Notes: generated by a model from the letters alone, not told the origin. Shown: positions 8,264 through 17,865, numbered from the stretch's first letter. The stretch: DNA of 64,000 bases from Motiliproteus sp041586735 (GCA_041586735.1 JBFGZQ010000009.1:62001-126000); one strand, 5' to 3'. Made by a program: numbers and translations.

Positions 8264-10042
8264 GTGAACAGGCTGTCTAAACCGCGAGGGTCTAAATACC
8301 TGTTAGCTACACGCCAATGTTCTAAACAGCAATGGTCTAAACACCCAGGTCACGTACTGATCGGCTTGCTGATCGGCGCTCTGCTCGGCGGTTGCCAGGT
8401 ACTCAACCCTCGCGCTGCAGCGCCGAGCGCTCAACTGACCGAGCCCGCTATCGTTCCGATCACTGACTCCAGATCAAGCATTTCCATTATTGCTCCGGCC
8501 TATGAGCCTCCTGCCAACGACCTCGTAACGCCTATAGGAACCGAACAGCAGAGCCCAGATCGGACTCAACACTCCGATCTACCCGCCGCTCTTATCGAGA
8601 CACCCGCCGATCCAGACCTCTGGCAACTAACCCGCGATCATTTCGGCTTGGATCTGAGTGTCGATAATCCACGCATTCAGGCCCAGCTCAACTGGTACAG
8701 CCGCCATCCGCAATATTTGGATCGTATGGCTGAGCGGGCCCGTCGCTACTACCACTATGTGCTGCAGCAAACGCTCGAACGCGGTCTGCCCGCCGAACTG
8801 GCCCTGCTACCCATCGTCGAAAGCGCCTACGACCCCTTTGCCTACTCACACGGTCGCGCGGCGGGTCCCTGGCAATTTATCCCTATGACCGCCGAGCGCT
8901 TTAATCTCAAACACAGCTGGTGGTATGACGGCCGCCGGGATATTCAAGCCTCGACTAACGCCGCGCTGGATTACCTGGAGCTGCTCAATAAACGCTTTGA
9001 GGGTGACTGGCTATTGGCGCTGGCGGCCTACAACGCCGGGGGCGGCAACGTATCCAAGGCGGTACGTAAAAATCGTCAACGCCAGCTACCGATCGATTTT
9101 TGGTCACTCGATCTGCCCGATGAGACTAGCGCCTACATCCCTAAGCTCATCGCCCTGGCCAAGCTGTTCAACGACCCTGCCGCTCATGGGCTGACGCTCA
9201 AATCGCTGCCCAACCAACCCTACTTCGCCGCCGTGGAGACCGAGTCGCAGATCGATCTAGCCAAAGCGGCCCAGTTAGCGCAGATCAGTATCGAAGAGCT
9301 GTACCTGCTCAATCCAGGTTTCAATCAGTGGGCCACCGACCCCGACGGTCCCCACGAACTGCTGATCCCCGTCGACAACGCGGCACTCTTCGAACAGGCA
9401 CTCAAGGACTATCCGGCGGACCAGCGGGTCAGCTGGGCGCGCTACAAGATCAAGCCAGGCGATAACCTGATCAGCATCGCCAAACGCCATAACACTACGG
9501 TCGACACCCTGCGCAGTACCAACTCGATCCGTGGCAACCAGATTCGCGCCGGGCAGATGCTGCTTATCCCCAAAGCCTCCGAGCAAGCCAACAGCTACGT
9601 GTATAGCAAGGGGCAACGCCAGTCCCAGAAAAATCAGCGTATCGCCTTGCGCTCAGGCAAAGACAAACTGGCCTACAGGGTGATCTCGGGCGATAGTTTC
9701 TGGAAGATCTCCCGCCAGCACGATGTCGAGGTGCGCGAACTGGCCGCCTGGAACCAGATGGCCCCCGGCGACCCACTCAAGGTTGGCCAGCAACTGGTGA
9801 TCTGGCAACCCGCCGGTAGTACAACAAAGCGTTCAACGCTGGCCAGCACGCCAGACCGCCAGGTGATCCGCAAGATTGGCTACCGGGTTCGCAACGGCGA
9901 GTCGCTGGCGCTGATTGCCACCAAGTTCAACATCAATCTCAACGACATCAAGCGCTGGAACAGCGCCGCGGCGCAAGCCAAATACCTGCAGCCCGGCCAG
10001 CAACTAACGCTTTATGTTGACGTAACACAGATTCGCAAATGA
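8264..10042 (+). CDS. mltD: Membrane-bound lytic murein transglycosylase D with three LysM domains
   Basis: Periplasmic lipoprotein that cleaves peptidoglycan glycan strands. A lipoprotein signal (LIGLLIGALLGGC, lipid-accepting Cys about residue 44) is followed by an SLT domain with catalytic Glu in LLPIVESAYDPFAYS, the AAGPWQFIP motif and LALAAYNAGGGNV. Three LysM domains for peptidoglycan binding follow, each with the Y-x-(V/I)-x-x-G(D/E) signature (about 404, 475 and 545). I prefer the GTG at 8264 because AAGGG lies 7 nt upstream; ATGs at 8210 and 8225 lack a good site. The N-terminal charged region before the signal helix is made of five-residue units encoded by a 15-bp tandem array, which is odd for a signal peptide. 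Confidence 0.93.
   Translation: MNRLSKPRGSKYLLATRQCSKQQWSKHPGHVLIGLLIGALLGGCQVLNPRAAAPSAQLTEPAIVPITDSRSSISIIAPAYEPPANDLVTPIGTEQQSPDRTQHSDLPAALIETPADPDLWQLTRDHFGLDLSVDNPRIQAQLNWYSRHPQYLDRMAERARRYYHYVLQQTLERGLPAELALLPIVESAYDPFAYSHGRAAGPWQFIPMTAERFNLKHSWWYDGRRDIQASTNAALDYLELLNKRFEGDWLLALAAYNAGGGNVSKAVRKNRQRQLPIDFWSLDLPDETSAYIPKLIALAKLFNDPAAHGLTLKSLPNQPYFAAVETESQIDLAKAAQLAQISIEELYLLNPGFNQWATDPDGPHELLIPVDNAALFEQALKDYPADQRVSWARYKIKPGDNLISIAKRHNTTVDTLRSTNSIRGNQIRAGQMLLIPKASEQANSYVYSKGQRQSQKNQRIALRSGKDKLAYRVISGDSFWKISRQHDVEVRELAAWNQMAPGDPLKVGQQLVIWQPAGSTTKRSTLASTPDRQVIRKIGYRVRNGESLALIATKFNINLNDIKRWNSAAAQAKYLQPGQQLTLYVDVTQIRK
8276..8350 (+). repeat. Five degenerate 15-bp tandem units inside the 5' end of mltD
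   Basis: In-frame units begin TCTAAA at 8276, 8291, 8321 and 8336, with a diverged unit at 8306. They encode SKPRG, SKYLL, ATRQC, SKQQW and SKHPG. A separate 16-bp direct repeat (ATGCTGCTACTAA at 8225 and 8241) lies just upstream. Confidence 0.75.
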
Positions 10043-10117
10043 TTCTTTTGAACAAAACAGTAGCCAAGCACTCGAAGAGTACTCCAGCTTCATAGACTCA
10101 GAAATGGCTCGCTGATA

Positions 10118-10137
10118 TAACTTCAGTATTGAAGTTA
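10118..10137. promoter_or_regulatory. Perfect palindrome upstream of the yej-type operon
   Basis: TAACTTCA and TGAAGTTA flank a 4-nt centre, 28 bp before the yejA start. The symmetry suggests an operator; there is no T-run on the plus strand, so it is unlikely to be a terminator in that direction. Confidence 0.4.
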
Positions 10138-10165
10138 AAAACCTTTTATAAGATTGAGAGCCTGC

Positions 10166-12091
10166 ATGTCCCTTCGTCACTCTAAATTGATAAAGCTAGC
10201 GATTATCGGAATAATCATTTTTATAACAGTCCAACTACTTACCTCAGAAAAACAAGAGCCCGAACCCACCAACAACCTAATTCCTGTACAAGAATTAGAG
10301 ACTACAACTCAAAATAAGCCCTCGCTGCAACCCGTCCATAACAACCCCAATGCCATTGCCATGCATGGCCAACCTAAATACCCCGCTGATTTTAGCCATT
10401 TTGATTACACCAACCCCAACGCCCCCAAAGGCGGCACCATTCGCCAATGGGCGCTGGGGACCTTCGACAGCTTCAATCCTTTTATCATCAAGGGCACCGC
10501 CGCCGATGACCTGGGGATGATCTACGATAGCCTGATGACCAAATCCGAGGACGAACCCTTTTCTCAGTACGGTCTACTGGCTGAAGCGGTCGAACTGCCC
10601 GACGACCGCAGCTGGATCCGCTTTCATATCCGCCCCCAGGCGCGGTTCAGCGATGGTCGGCCGGTCACCAGCGCCGACGTCATCTACACCTTCAAACTGC
10701 TACGCGAACAGGGCAATCCGTTCTATCGCGCCTACTATGCCGATATCCTCAGTATTGAGGCGCTGGACGCCAAGACCGTCACCTTCAGTTTTAAGCCGGG
10801 GGACAATCGCGAACTGCCGCTGATCGTCGGCGAAGTCTCGATCCTGCCTCAGCACTATTGGCGCGACCGCGATTTTGCCAAGCCCGGACTGGAGATCCCA
10901 ATCGGCTCTGGCCCCTACCGGATCAGCAGTTTCGATGCCGGGCGCTCGATCAGCTACCAGCTGCGCGACGATTACTGGGGCAAGGATCTACCGGTCAACC
11001 GCGGGCGGCACAATTTTGCCGAAATTCGCTACGACTACTACCGTGACAGTACCGTCGCCCTGGAGGCGTTCAAGGCCGGTGAGTACGACTTCCGCCAGGA
11101 GACCTCCTCCAAAAACTGGGCTACCAGTTACAGCGGACCGATGTTCGACAGCGGCGCCATCGTCCGCCAGGAGATCCGCCACGCCAACCCCACCGGCATG
11201 CAGGCGTTTATTTTTAACAGCCGTCGCCCGCAGTTTGCCGATAGCCGGGTGCGCCAGGCGCTGGCGTACGCGTTTGATTTCGAATGGACCAACAAGAATA
11301 TCTTCTACGACGCCTATACCCGTACCCATAGCTATTTCTCCAACTCGGAGATGGCCGCCGAGCAGCTCCCCAGCCCAGCAGAGTTGCGCATCCTCGAACC
11401 GCTGCGCGAGCAACTGCCAGCCGAGCTGTTCAGCCAGGTCTACCGAGCCCCCTCCAGCGATGCCTCGGGCAATATCCGTAACCAGATCCGCGCCGGCATG
11501 CGCCTGCTGAAGCAAGCGGGCTGGGAGGTCCGCAACGGCAAGCTGGTCAATGCCCAGGGCGAACCCTTCCGCTTTGAGCTGTTGCTGGTACAGAAGGAGT
11601 TTGAGCGGGTCGTCGCACCGATGCTTAAAAACCTGCAGAAGATGGGGATCGACACCCAGATCCGTATTATCGATGTGTCGCAGTACATCAACCGGATGCG
11701 CAGTTTCGACTTCGACATGATGGTCTACAGTTATGGGCAATCCAATTCACCAGGCAATGAGCAACGCGAGTTTTGGCACTCGTCGATGGCCGATATCGAG
11801 GGCAGCCGTAATCTGATGGGGGTCAAAAATCCGGCTATCGACGCCCTAATCGACCTCGTCATCTCGGCCCCCGATCGCGAGCAACTGGTACTGCGTACCA
11901 GAGCCTTGGATCGGGCGCTGCAATGGAATCACTACCTGATACCGCAGTTTCATATCAGCAGCTACCGGGTCGCCTACTGGGATAAGTTTGCCATGCCCGA
12001 GATCCGCCCCCACTACTCGCTGGGCTTTGACAGCTGGTGGCTAAAACCCTCCGCCGCTGACTCAGCAAGCAAAGGGAACGCCAGCCACTGA
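10166..12091 (+). CDS. yejA: Peptide ABC transporter substrate-binding protein, YejA-like
   Basis: Periplasmic family 5 solute-binding protein of about 641 residues, probably for oligopeptides (in E. coli the Yej system also takes up microcin C). An N-terminal hydrophobic segment (about 10-27) acts as signal or anchor. The early HGQPKYPADFSHFDYTNPNA segment is typical of YejA, followed by the conserved GTFDSFNPF and VTFSFKPGDNRELP regions. The ATG at 10166 is preferred over a TTG at 10154; GAGAG lies upstream. It is first of four genes and its stop overlaps the yejB start by one base, so they are co-translated. Confidence 0.9.
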   Translation: MSLRHSKLIKLAIIGIIIFITVQLLTSEKQEPEPTNNLIPVQELETTTQNKPSLQPVHNNPNAIAMHGQPKYPADFSHFDYTNPNAPKGGTIRQWALGTFDSFNPFIIKGTAADDLGMIYDSLMTKSEDEPFSQYGLLAEAVELPDDRSWIRFHIRPQARFSDGRPVTSADVIYTFKLLREQGNPFYRAYYADILSIEALDAKTVTFSFKPGDNRELPLIVGEVSILPQHYWRDRDFAKPGLEIPIGSGPYRISSFDAGRSISYQLRDDYWGKDLPVNRGRHNFAEIRYDYYRDSTVALEAFKAGEYDFRQETSSKNWATSYSGPMFDSGAIVRQEIRHANPTGMQAFIFNSRRPQFADSRVRQALAYAFDFEWTNKNIFYDAYTRTHSYFSNSEMAAEQLPSPAELRILEPLREQLPAELFSQVYRAPSSDASGNIRNQIRAGMRLLKQAGWEVRNGKLVNAQGEPFRFELLLVQKEFERVVAPMLKNLQKMGIDTQIRIIDVSQYINRMRSFDFDMMVYSYGQSNSPGNEQREFWHSSMADIEGSRNLMGVKNPAIDALIDLVISAPDREQLVLRTRALDRALQWNHYLIPQFHISSYRVAYWDKFAMPEIRPHYSLGFDSWWLKPSAADSASKGNASH

Positions 12092-13185
12092 TGGCCGCTT
12101 ACATCCTGCGGCGCTTGCTGCTGATCATTCCGACACTGCTCGGCATCCTGACGATCAACTTCATCATTATCCAGGCCGCCCCAGGTGGCCCGGTTGAGCA
12201 GACCCTGGCCCACCTGCAGGGCCTGGGTATCGATGCCACCAGCCGTATCGGCAGCGCCCTGCAGAGCGACATGGCGCAAGCCACTGCCAGCGGTGAGGGC
12301 AGCGGCTACCGAGGCGCACAGGGGCTCGACCCGCAACTGGTCGCCGATATTGAGAAACTCTACGGCTTCGACAAACCGGCCCCTGAGCGTTTCCTGTTGA
12401 TGCTCAAGAACTATCTGCTGTTCGATTTCGGCAACAGCTTCTTCAGCGACAAGCCGGTGCTCGAGCTGATCATCGAGAAGCTCCCGGTATCGATCTCACT
12501 GGGGCTGTGGGCGACGCTGATCACCTATCTGGTATCGATTCCACTGGGGATCAAGAAAGCGGTCCGCGACGGCACCCCGTTCGACGTCTGGAGCAGCAGC
12601 GCCATCATCGTCGGTTATGCGATGCCCAATTTCCTGTTTGCCATTCTGCTGATCGTGCTCTTTGCCGGCGGCACCTATTTCGACTGGTTCCCGCTGCGCG
12701 GCTTGACCTCTCCCAACTTTGACGAGCTGAGTTGGTGGGGCAAGATCGGCGACTACTTCTGGCACATCACCCTGCCGGTGATCGCCTCGGTGATCTCCAG
12801 CTTTGCTACCCTGACCATGCTGACCAAAAACTCTTTTCTGGATGAGATTAACAAGCAGTATGTGCTCACCGCCCGCGCCAAAGGGCTGACCGAAAACCGG
12901 GTGCTGTACGGCCATGTGTTCCGTAACGCTATGCTGCTGATCATCGCCGGGATGCCGGCAGCACTGATCAGCATCTTCTTTACCGGCTCGATGCTGATCG
13001 AGGTGATCTTCTCCCTCGACGGTCTGGGGCTGCTGGGCTATGAAGCGGTCATCAACCGCGATTACCCGGTCATTTTTGGCACCCTGTATATTTTTACGCT
13101 CATTGGTTTGCTGCTGAAACTGGTCTCGGATATCACCTATGTGCTGGTCGATCCACGGATCGATTTTGAAAGCCGGGAGCATTGA
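12091..13185 (+). CDS. yejB: Peptide ABC transporter permease, YejB-like
   Basis: Inner-membrane permease of 364 residues, the usual YejB length. It begins AAYILRRLLLIIPTLLGI, typical of DppB/OppB/YejB, has a large periplasmic loop (about 35-105), about six helices, and the EAA loop around YVLTARAKGLTENRVLYGHVFRNA that contacts the ATPase. Its last 30 residues are repeated exactly in a small gene that starts 2 bp downstream. The overlap TGATG with yejA points to translational coupling. Confidence 0.93.
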   Translation: MAAYILRRLLLIIPTLLGILTINFIIIQAAPGGPVEQTLAHLQGLGIDATSRIGSALQSDMAQATASGEGSGYRGAQGLDPQLVADIEKLYGFDKPAPERFLLMLKNYLLFDFGNSFFSDKPVLELIIEKLPVSISLGLWATLITYLVSIPLGIKKAVRDGTPFDVWSSSAIIVGYAMPNFLFAILLIVLFAGGTYFDWFPLRGLTSPNFDELSWWGKIGDYFWHITLPVIASVISSFATLTMLTKNSFLDEINKQYVLTARAKGLTENRVLYGHVFRNAMLLIIAGMPAALISIFFTGSMLIEVIFSLDGLGLLGYEAVINRDYPVIFGTLYIFTLIGLLLKLVSDITYVLVDPRIDFESREH

Positions 13186-13355
13186 GAATGGCGACTATCA
13201 ACCGACTCCTGAACACTACGCCGGTCATCTTGGGCACTCCGCTCTTTATAACAGCCTTCACCCTGATTGGCCTGCTACTGAAACTGGTCTCGGATATCAC
13301 CTATGTGCTGGTCGATCCGCGGATCGATTTTGAAAGCCGGGAGCATTGAGGATGT
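13111..13355 (+). repeat. Partial tandem duplication of the yejB 3' end and yejB-yejE junction
   Basis: About 75-80 bp ending in the gene-junction sequence is present twice, 164 bp apart: copy one at about 13111-13190 and copy two at about 13275-13354. Weaker similarity extends upstream to 13045 in copy one and 13191 in copy two. In both copies GGGAG and the stop codon directly precede an ATG. Confidence 0.9.
13188..13349 (+). CDS. Small membrane protein duplicating the YejB C-terminus
   Basis: A 53-codon frame starts at an ATG two bases after the yejB stop, with GGGAG about 9 nt upstream, and ends 2 bp before yejE. Residues 24-53 are identical to the last 30 residues of YejB, including its last transmembrane helix. 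Residues 3-23 are a diverged version of the preceding YejB segment with about six extra residues (INR...PVILGTP against INR...PVIFGT). All seven nucleotide differences in the 30 shared codons are synonymous, which suggests the peptide is kept or was acquired from a related yejB. It may be a newborn accessory subunit, or a scar that merely moves the yejE ribosome site. Confidence 0.6.
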   Translation: MATINRLLNTTPVILGTPLFITAFTLIGLLLKLVSDITYVLVDPRIDFESREH

Positions 13356-14395
13356 CATTACTCAACCTCAAGCTCAGCCCGATCAATCGCCGTCGCCTGG
13401 CGCGCTTTAAACAGAACCGCCGCGGCTACTGGGCGCTGTGGCTGCTCAGCGGACTGTTCGTGCTGTCGCTAGGTGCGGAGTTGATCGCCAACGAGCGGCC
13501 CTTGCTGGTCAGCCATCAACAGCAACTCTACTGGACCCTGTGGAACGACTACTCCGAAGTCACCTTTGGCGGTGAGTTTGATACCCAGGCCGACTTCAAA
13601 GACCCCTATATTCAGGAACTGATCGAAGTCGAGGGACAGGGCTGGATCCTCTGGCCACCGATCCGTTACCGCTACGACAGCATCAACTACGATCTGTCTC
13701 AGCCTGCGCCCTCGCCACCGACGCGCGAAAACTGGCTGGGGACTGATGACCAAGGCCGCGATGTGTTGGCACGGGTGATCTATGGTTTTCGGATCTCGAT
13801 GCTATTCGCACTGATCCTGACCGGTGCCAGCTCGGTGATCGGGGTGATCGCTGGGGCCGTACAGGGCTATTACGGTGGCAAGGTCGACCTGATCTTCCAG
13901 CGTTTTATCGAGATCTGGTCGGGGCTGCCGGTACTGTTCCTGTTGATTATTCTGGCCAGCATCGTCGAGTCCAACTTCTGGTGGTTGCTGGGGATCATGC
14001 TGCTGTTCTCGTGGATGCAGCTGGTCGATGTAGTGCGGGCCGAGTTCCTCCGCGGGCGCAATCTGGAATATGTCCGCGCCGCCCGGGCACTGGGATTAAG
14101 CAACCGGCTGATCATGTTCCGGCATATTCTGCCCAACGCCATGGTCGCTACCCTGACCTTTATGCCGTTTATCTTTAATGGTTCGGTGGTGACCCTCACC
14201 GCGCTAGATTTCCTCGGCTTCGGCCTGCCGCCGGGCTCCCCCTCGTTGGGTGAGCTGGTCGCCCAGGGCAAGAGTAACCTGCACGCCCCTTGGCTGGGAA
14301 TCAGCGCCTTTATGGTGCTATCAATCATGCTGTGCCTGCTGATCTTTACCGGCGAAGCAGTACGCGATGCCTTCGATCCGAGGAAGCAGCCATGA
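13352..14395 (+). CDS. yejE: Peptide ABC transporter permease, YejE-like
   Basis: Second inner-membrane permease of 347 residues. The N-terminus (LSPINRRRLARFKQNRRGYW) and a long periplasmic segment between helices one and two (about 45-125, with ENWLGTDDQGRDVLARVIYG at its end) are typical of YejE. The EAA loop is EYVRAARALGLSNRLIMFRHILPNA. I use the ATG at 13352 rather than a TTG at 13346. Its ribosome site, GGGAG, lies in the duplicated yejB junction. It overlaps the next gene by 4 bp (ATGA). Confidence 0.93.
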   Translation: MSLLNLKLSPINRRRLARFKQNRRGYWALWLLSGLFVLSLGAELIANERPLLVSHQQQLYWTLWNDYSEVTFGGEFDTQADFKDPYIQELIEVEGQGWILWPPIRYRYDSINYDLSQPAPSPPTRENWLGTDDQGRDVLARVIYGFRISMLFALILTGASSVIGVIAGAVQGYYGGKVDLIFQRFIEIWSGLPVLFLLIILASIVESNFWWLLGIMLLFSWMQLVDVVRAEFLRGRNLEYVRAARALGLSNRLIMFRHILPNAMVATLTFMPFIFNGSVVTLTALDFLGFGLPPGSPSLGELVAQGKSNLHAPWLGISAFMVLSIMLCLLIFTGEAVRDAFDPRKQP

Positions 14396-16005
14396 GCCCG
14401 TCGATCACCACAACCCTGAGCCAGCCGTTAATCGAAGTCAAAGATCTGAGCCTATGCTTTAACCACCAAGGCCAGCGCGTCGCGGCCGTCAACAGGATCA
14501 GCTTCGAGATTCCCGCCGGTCAGACCCTGGCGCTGGTTGGTGAGTCAGGGTCTGGAAAATCGGTGTCGGCCTTGTCGATCCTGCGTTTGCTTCCCCAGGC
14601 CCAGGCACCCACGGGGCAGATTCTGTATCGGGGCCGCGACCTGCTGCAGGCCAGTGATACCGAGATGCGCCAGCTGCGCGGCAACCGTATCGGGGTCATT
14701 TTTCAAGAGCCGATGACCTCGCTCAACCCCCTGCATACCATCGACAAGCAGATTGCTGAAACCCTGCTGCTACACAAAGGGATGGATAAAAACCAAGCCC
14801 GTGCCCGCACCCTAGAGCTGCTGCAACTGGTCGGTATTCGCGATCCCGAGCAACGCCTCAACAGCTACCCCCACGAACTCTCCGGTGGCCAGCGCCAGCG
14901 GGTGATGATCGCCATGGCGCTGGCCAACGAACCCGAACTACTGATCGCCGATGAACCGACCACCGCGCTGGACGTCACCATCGCCCAGCAGATTCTGGAG
15001 CTATTACGCGAACTGCAGCACAAACTGGGGATGTCGATCCTGTTGATCAGTCATGACCTCAATATCGTGCGCCACTACGCCGACCACGTCTGCGTCATGC
15101 ACCAGGGCGAGATTGTCGAGAGCAACCGCTGCGCCGAGCTATTCGCCCAGCCACAGGCGGACTACACCCGGCTGTTGCTGGACGCCGAACCCAGCGGCGC
15201 GCCTCTGGCCCTGCCCCATGCGGCTAAACCGCTGTTAAGCACCTCGCAACTCCGGGTGTGGTTTCCGCTTAAAAAGGGCTTATTACAACGGGTCACCGCG
15301 CATGTAAAAGCGGTCGATGGCGTCGATATCAACCTCCGCCAGGGCGAAACCCTCGGCGTGGTCGGTGAGTCGGGATCGGGTAAAACCACCCTGGGGCTGG
15401 CCATCTTGCGGCTGATAGCCAGCCAGGGCGAGATCTGTTTTCAGGGTCAGCCGCTGCAGACCCTGAATCAAAAGCAGGTGAAGCCGCTACGCCGCGAACT
15501 GCAGGTGGTGTTTCAGGACCCTTACGGCAGCCTAAGCCCACGAATGACCGTTGAGGAGATCATCAACGAAGGGTTGGTTATCCATGCCATCGGCGACCCA
15601 CAAAGCCGCAAGCAACAGGTGATCGACGTACTCCAGGAGGTGGGGTTAGAACCCGGTGCGCGGCATCGCTATCCGCACGAGTTCTCCGGTGGCCAGCGCC
15701 AACGCATCGCTATCGCCCGCGCCCTAGTGCTCAAGCCTAAACTGATCATCCTCGACGAACCCACCTCCGCACTCGATCGTACGGTGCAGTCGCAGATTAT
15801 TGAACTGTTGCGCCAACTGCAGGCCAAGTACCAGCTGAGTTATCTATTTATCAGTCATGATCTGGCGGTCATCAAGGCGCTGAGTCACCAGCTACTGGTG
15901 ATGCGTGCGGGCAAAGTGGTGGAACAGGGCGAGGCAAGGACACTCTTTAGTCAGCCGCAGCATCCCTATACCCAAACGCTACTCCAAGCGGCCTTTAGCC
16001 ATTAG
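14392..16005 (+). CDS. yejF: Peptide ABC transporter ATPase with two nucleotide-binding domains, YejF-like
   Basis: Cytoplasmic ATPase of 537 residues that powers the YejBE permease. Two complete ABC domains are fused: Walker A GESGSGKSVSA and GESGSGKTTLG, signatures LSGGQRQRVMIA and FSGGQRQRIAIA, Walker B LLIADEPTTALD and LIILDEPTSALD, with switch histidines in LLISHDL and LFISHDL. The start at 14392 overlaps the yejE stop as ATGA; a longer frame from 14290 lies inside yejE. It is the last gene of the operon. A 220-bp spacer follows, with a weak 7-bp hairpin (about 16047-16066) and no clear terminator. Confidence 0.94.
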   Translation: MSPSITTTLSQPLIEVKDLSLCFNHQGQRVAAVNRISFEIPAGQTLALVGESGSGKSVSALSILRLLPQAQAPTGQILYRGRDLLQASDTEMRQLRGNRIGVIFQEPMTSLNPLHTIDKQIAETLLLHKGMDKNQARARTLELLQLVGIRDPEQRLNSYPHELSGGQRQRVMIAMALANEPELLIADEPTTALDVTIAQQILELLRELQHKLGMSILLISHDLNIVRHYADHVCVMHQGEIVESNRCAELFAQPQADYTRLLLDAEPSGAPLALPHAAKPLLSTSQLRVWFPLKKGLLQRVTAHVKAVDGVDINLRQGETLGVVGESGSGKTTLGLAILRLIASQGEICFQGQPLQTLNQKQVKPLRRELQVVFQDPYGSLSPRMTVEEIINEGLVIHAIGDPQSRKQQVIDVLQEVGLEPGARHRYPHEFSGGQRQRIAIARALVLKPKLIILDEPTSALDRTVQSQIIELLRQLQAKYQLSYLFISHDLAVIKALSHQLLVMRAGKVVEQGEARTLFSQPQHPYTQTLLQAAFSH

Positions 16006-16226
16006 GGAACCTGTGGGGCTCATGACACAGATCAGCCAAAAAACTCAAACAGCAACATCGCTGTTTACATCCGACAATCTCACTGCACAGGGGCCGAGCT
16101 GTGCATTTAATAGACAACGACCCTCGACATTAAGGTCTTAACTCTTTAAAGTTCGCCCCCTTTGTGTAGGTCTCATTTGGCACTACGGATCCACTTCATC
16201 AGCTGTAATCTCCCAGGAATACCTCT

Positions 16227-17831
16227 TTGATATCCACCGCGAACATCACCATGCAGTTTGGCGCCGAGCCATTATTTGAAAACATCTCTGCTAAATTTGG
16301 CAACGGCAACCGCTACGGCCTGATCGGCGCCAATGGCTGCGGCAAATCGACGTTTATGAAGATCCTCAGCGGCGAACTGGCACCCACCGCTGGCAATGTC
16401 TCCATCACCCCCGGCGACAAAGTAGGTACCCTCAGCCAAGACCAGTTTGCCTTCGAGGAGTACAGCGTAGTCGACGCGGTAATTATGGGTGACGTCGAGT
16501 TATGGAGGGTCAAGCAGGCCCGTGATCGCATCTACGCCCTACCTGAAATGACTGAAGCCGAGGGCATGGAGGTCGCGCATCTGGAAACCGAATACGCCGA
16601 GATGGATGGTTACACCGCCGAGAGCCGTGCCGGTGAGATCCTGCTGCAAGCGGGCATTGCCGAAAGCTACCATTACGGATTGATGAAGCAGGTCGCACCC
16701 GGCTGGAAACTGCGGGTACTGCTGGCACAGGCACTGTTTGCCAATCCCGATATCCTGCTGCTCGATGAGCCGACCAACAACCTCGACATCCATACCATAA
16801 GCTGGCTGGAAACGCTGCTCAGCCAACGTAAATGCACCATGATCATCATCTCCCACGATCGCCACTTTCTGAACGCGGTCTGCACGCATATGGCCGATAT
16901 CGATTATGGCGAGCTGCGGATCTATCCCGGTAACTATGAGTATTTTATGGCGGCGTCCAGCCTGATCCGCGAACAACTACTGACCGAAAACGCCAAGAAA
17001 AGCGCCGAGATCGATGAACTCCAGGCCTTCGTTAACCGCTTCGGTGCCAACGCCTCTAAAGCGAAACAAGCCAGCTCACGCGCCAAGAAGATGGATAAGA
17101 TTAAACTCGACGACGTCAAGTCATCGAGCCGCATGACCCCATCACTGAGTTTCAAGCAGCACAAAAAACTCCACCGCCAGGCATTGGTACTCGAACATCT
17201 AGCGCATGGTTACCAGGACAAAAATCTATTCAACGACGGTAACCTGATCCTCGAGGCCGGCGCTAAACTGGCGATCATCGGTGAAAACGGCGCCGGTAAA
17301 ACCACTTTCTTACGCTGTCTGATGGATGAACTGCAAGCCAATCATGGGATGATCAAATGGGCCGAAAATGCCACCATCGGCTACTGCCCGCAAGACAGCA
17401 GCGCGGACTTTGACTGCGATCTGAGCCTGTTTGAGTGGATGTCACAGTGGCGCACCCCCAAGCACGACGACCTGATGGTACGGGCGATGCTAGGGCGGCT
17501 ACTGTTTACTGCCGATGACTTTAACAAGCAGGCCAAGGTCTGTTCGGGCGGTGAAAAAAACCGGCTGTTATTCGGTAAGCTGATGATGCAGGAGATCAAT
17601 GTCCTGATCATGGATGAGCCGACCAACCACCTGGACATGGAAGCGATCGAAGCCTTAAACAATGCCCTGAAAGCCTGGGATGGTACCCTGATATTTGTCA
17701 GCCACGACCGCGAATTTGTATCATCCCTGGCCACCCGGGTGGTTGAAATAAAAGACCAGCAAGTGATCGATTTCCAAGGCAGCTACGATGAATATCTTGC
17801 TAGCCAGGCACAAGCACTGCGAGTGGCATAA
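16227..17831 (+). CDS. ybiT: ABC-F family ATPase, YbiT-like
   Basis: Soluble ABC-F protein (534 residues, E. coli YbiT about 530) with two ATPase domains and no membrane segment; the family acts on ribosomes. The first Walker A is GANGCGKST, the second GENGAGKTT. The first domain carries the YbiT-type signature VAPGWKLRVLLAQAL instead of LSGGQ, the second CSGGEKNRLLFGKLMM. The linker NAKKSAEIDELQAFVNRF and the EYSVVDAVIMGDVELW segment also match YbiT. The start is TTG with AGGA 8 nt upstream; the next ATG (16251) would delete the first strand. It is convergent with the prsT-like gene. Confidence 0.92.
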   Translation: MISTANITMQFGAEPLFENISAKFGNGNRYGLIGANGCGKSTFMKILSGELAPTAGNVSITPGDKVGTLSQDQFAFEEYSVVDAVIMGDVELWRVKQARDRIYALPEMTEAEGMEVAHLETEYAEMDGYTAESRAGEILLQAGIAESYHYGLMKQVAPGWKLRVLLAQALFANPDILLLDEPTNNLDIHTISWLETLLSQRKCTMIIISHDRHFLNAVCTHMADIDYGELRIYPGNYEYFMAASSLIREQLLTENAKKSAEIDELQAFVNRFGANASKAKQASSRAKKMDKIKLDDVKSSSRMTPSLSFKQHKKLHRQALVLEHLAHGYQDKNLFNDGNLILEAGAKLAIIGENGAGKTTFLRCLMDELQANHGMIKWAENATIGYCPQDSSADFDCDLSLFEWMSQWRTPKHDDLMVRAMLGRLLFTADDFNKQAKVCSGGEKNRLLFGKLMMQEINVLIMDEPTNHLDMEAIEALNNALKAWDGTLIFVSHDREFVSSLATRVVEIKDQQVIDFQGSYDEYLASQAQALRVA

Positions 17832-17865
17832 CAGCCGACCGACCAAACTTAGGACTCGTGCATAG

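Noticed and set aside
9275..9616. Minus-strand open frame inside mltD
   Set aside because: Antisense shadow of a well-supported gene; no ribosome site and no recognisable domain.
10988..11740. 250-codon minus-strand open frame inside yejA
   Set aside because: Shadow of GC-rich coding sequence; yejA homology is clear on the other strand.
16021..16140. 39-codon frame starting MTQISQKTQ between yejF and ybiT
   Set aside because: Weak ribosome site, no family, and unremarkable composition; could be chance.
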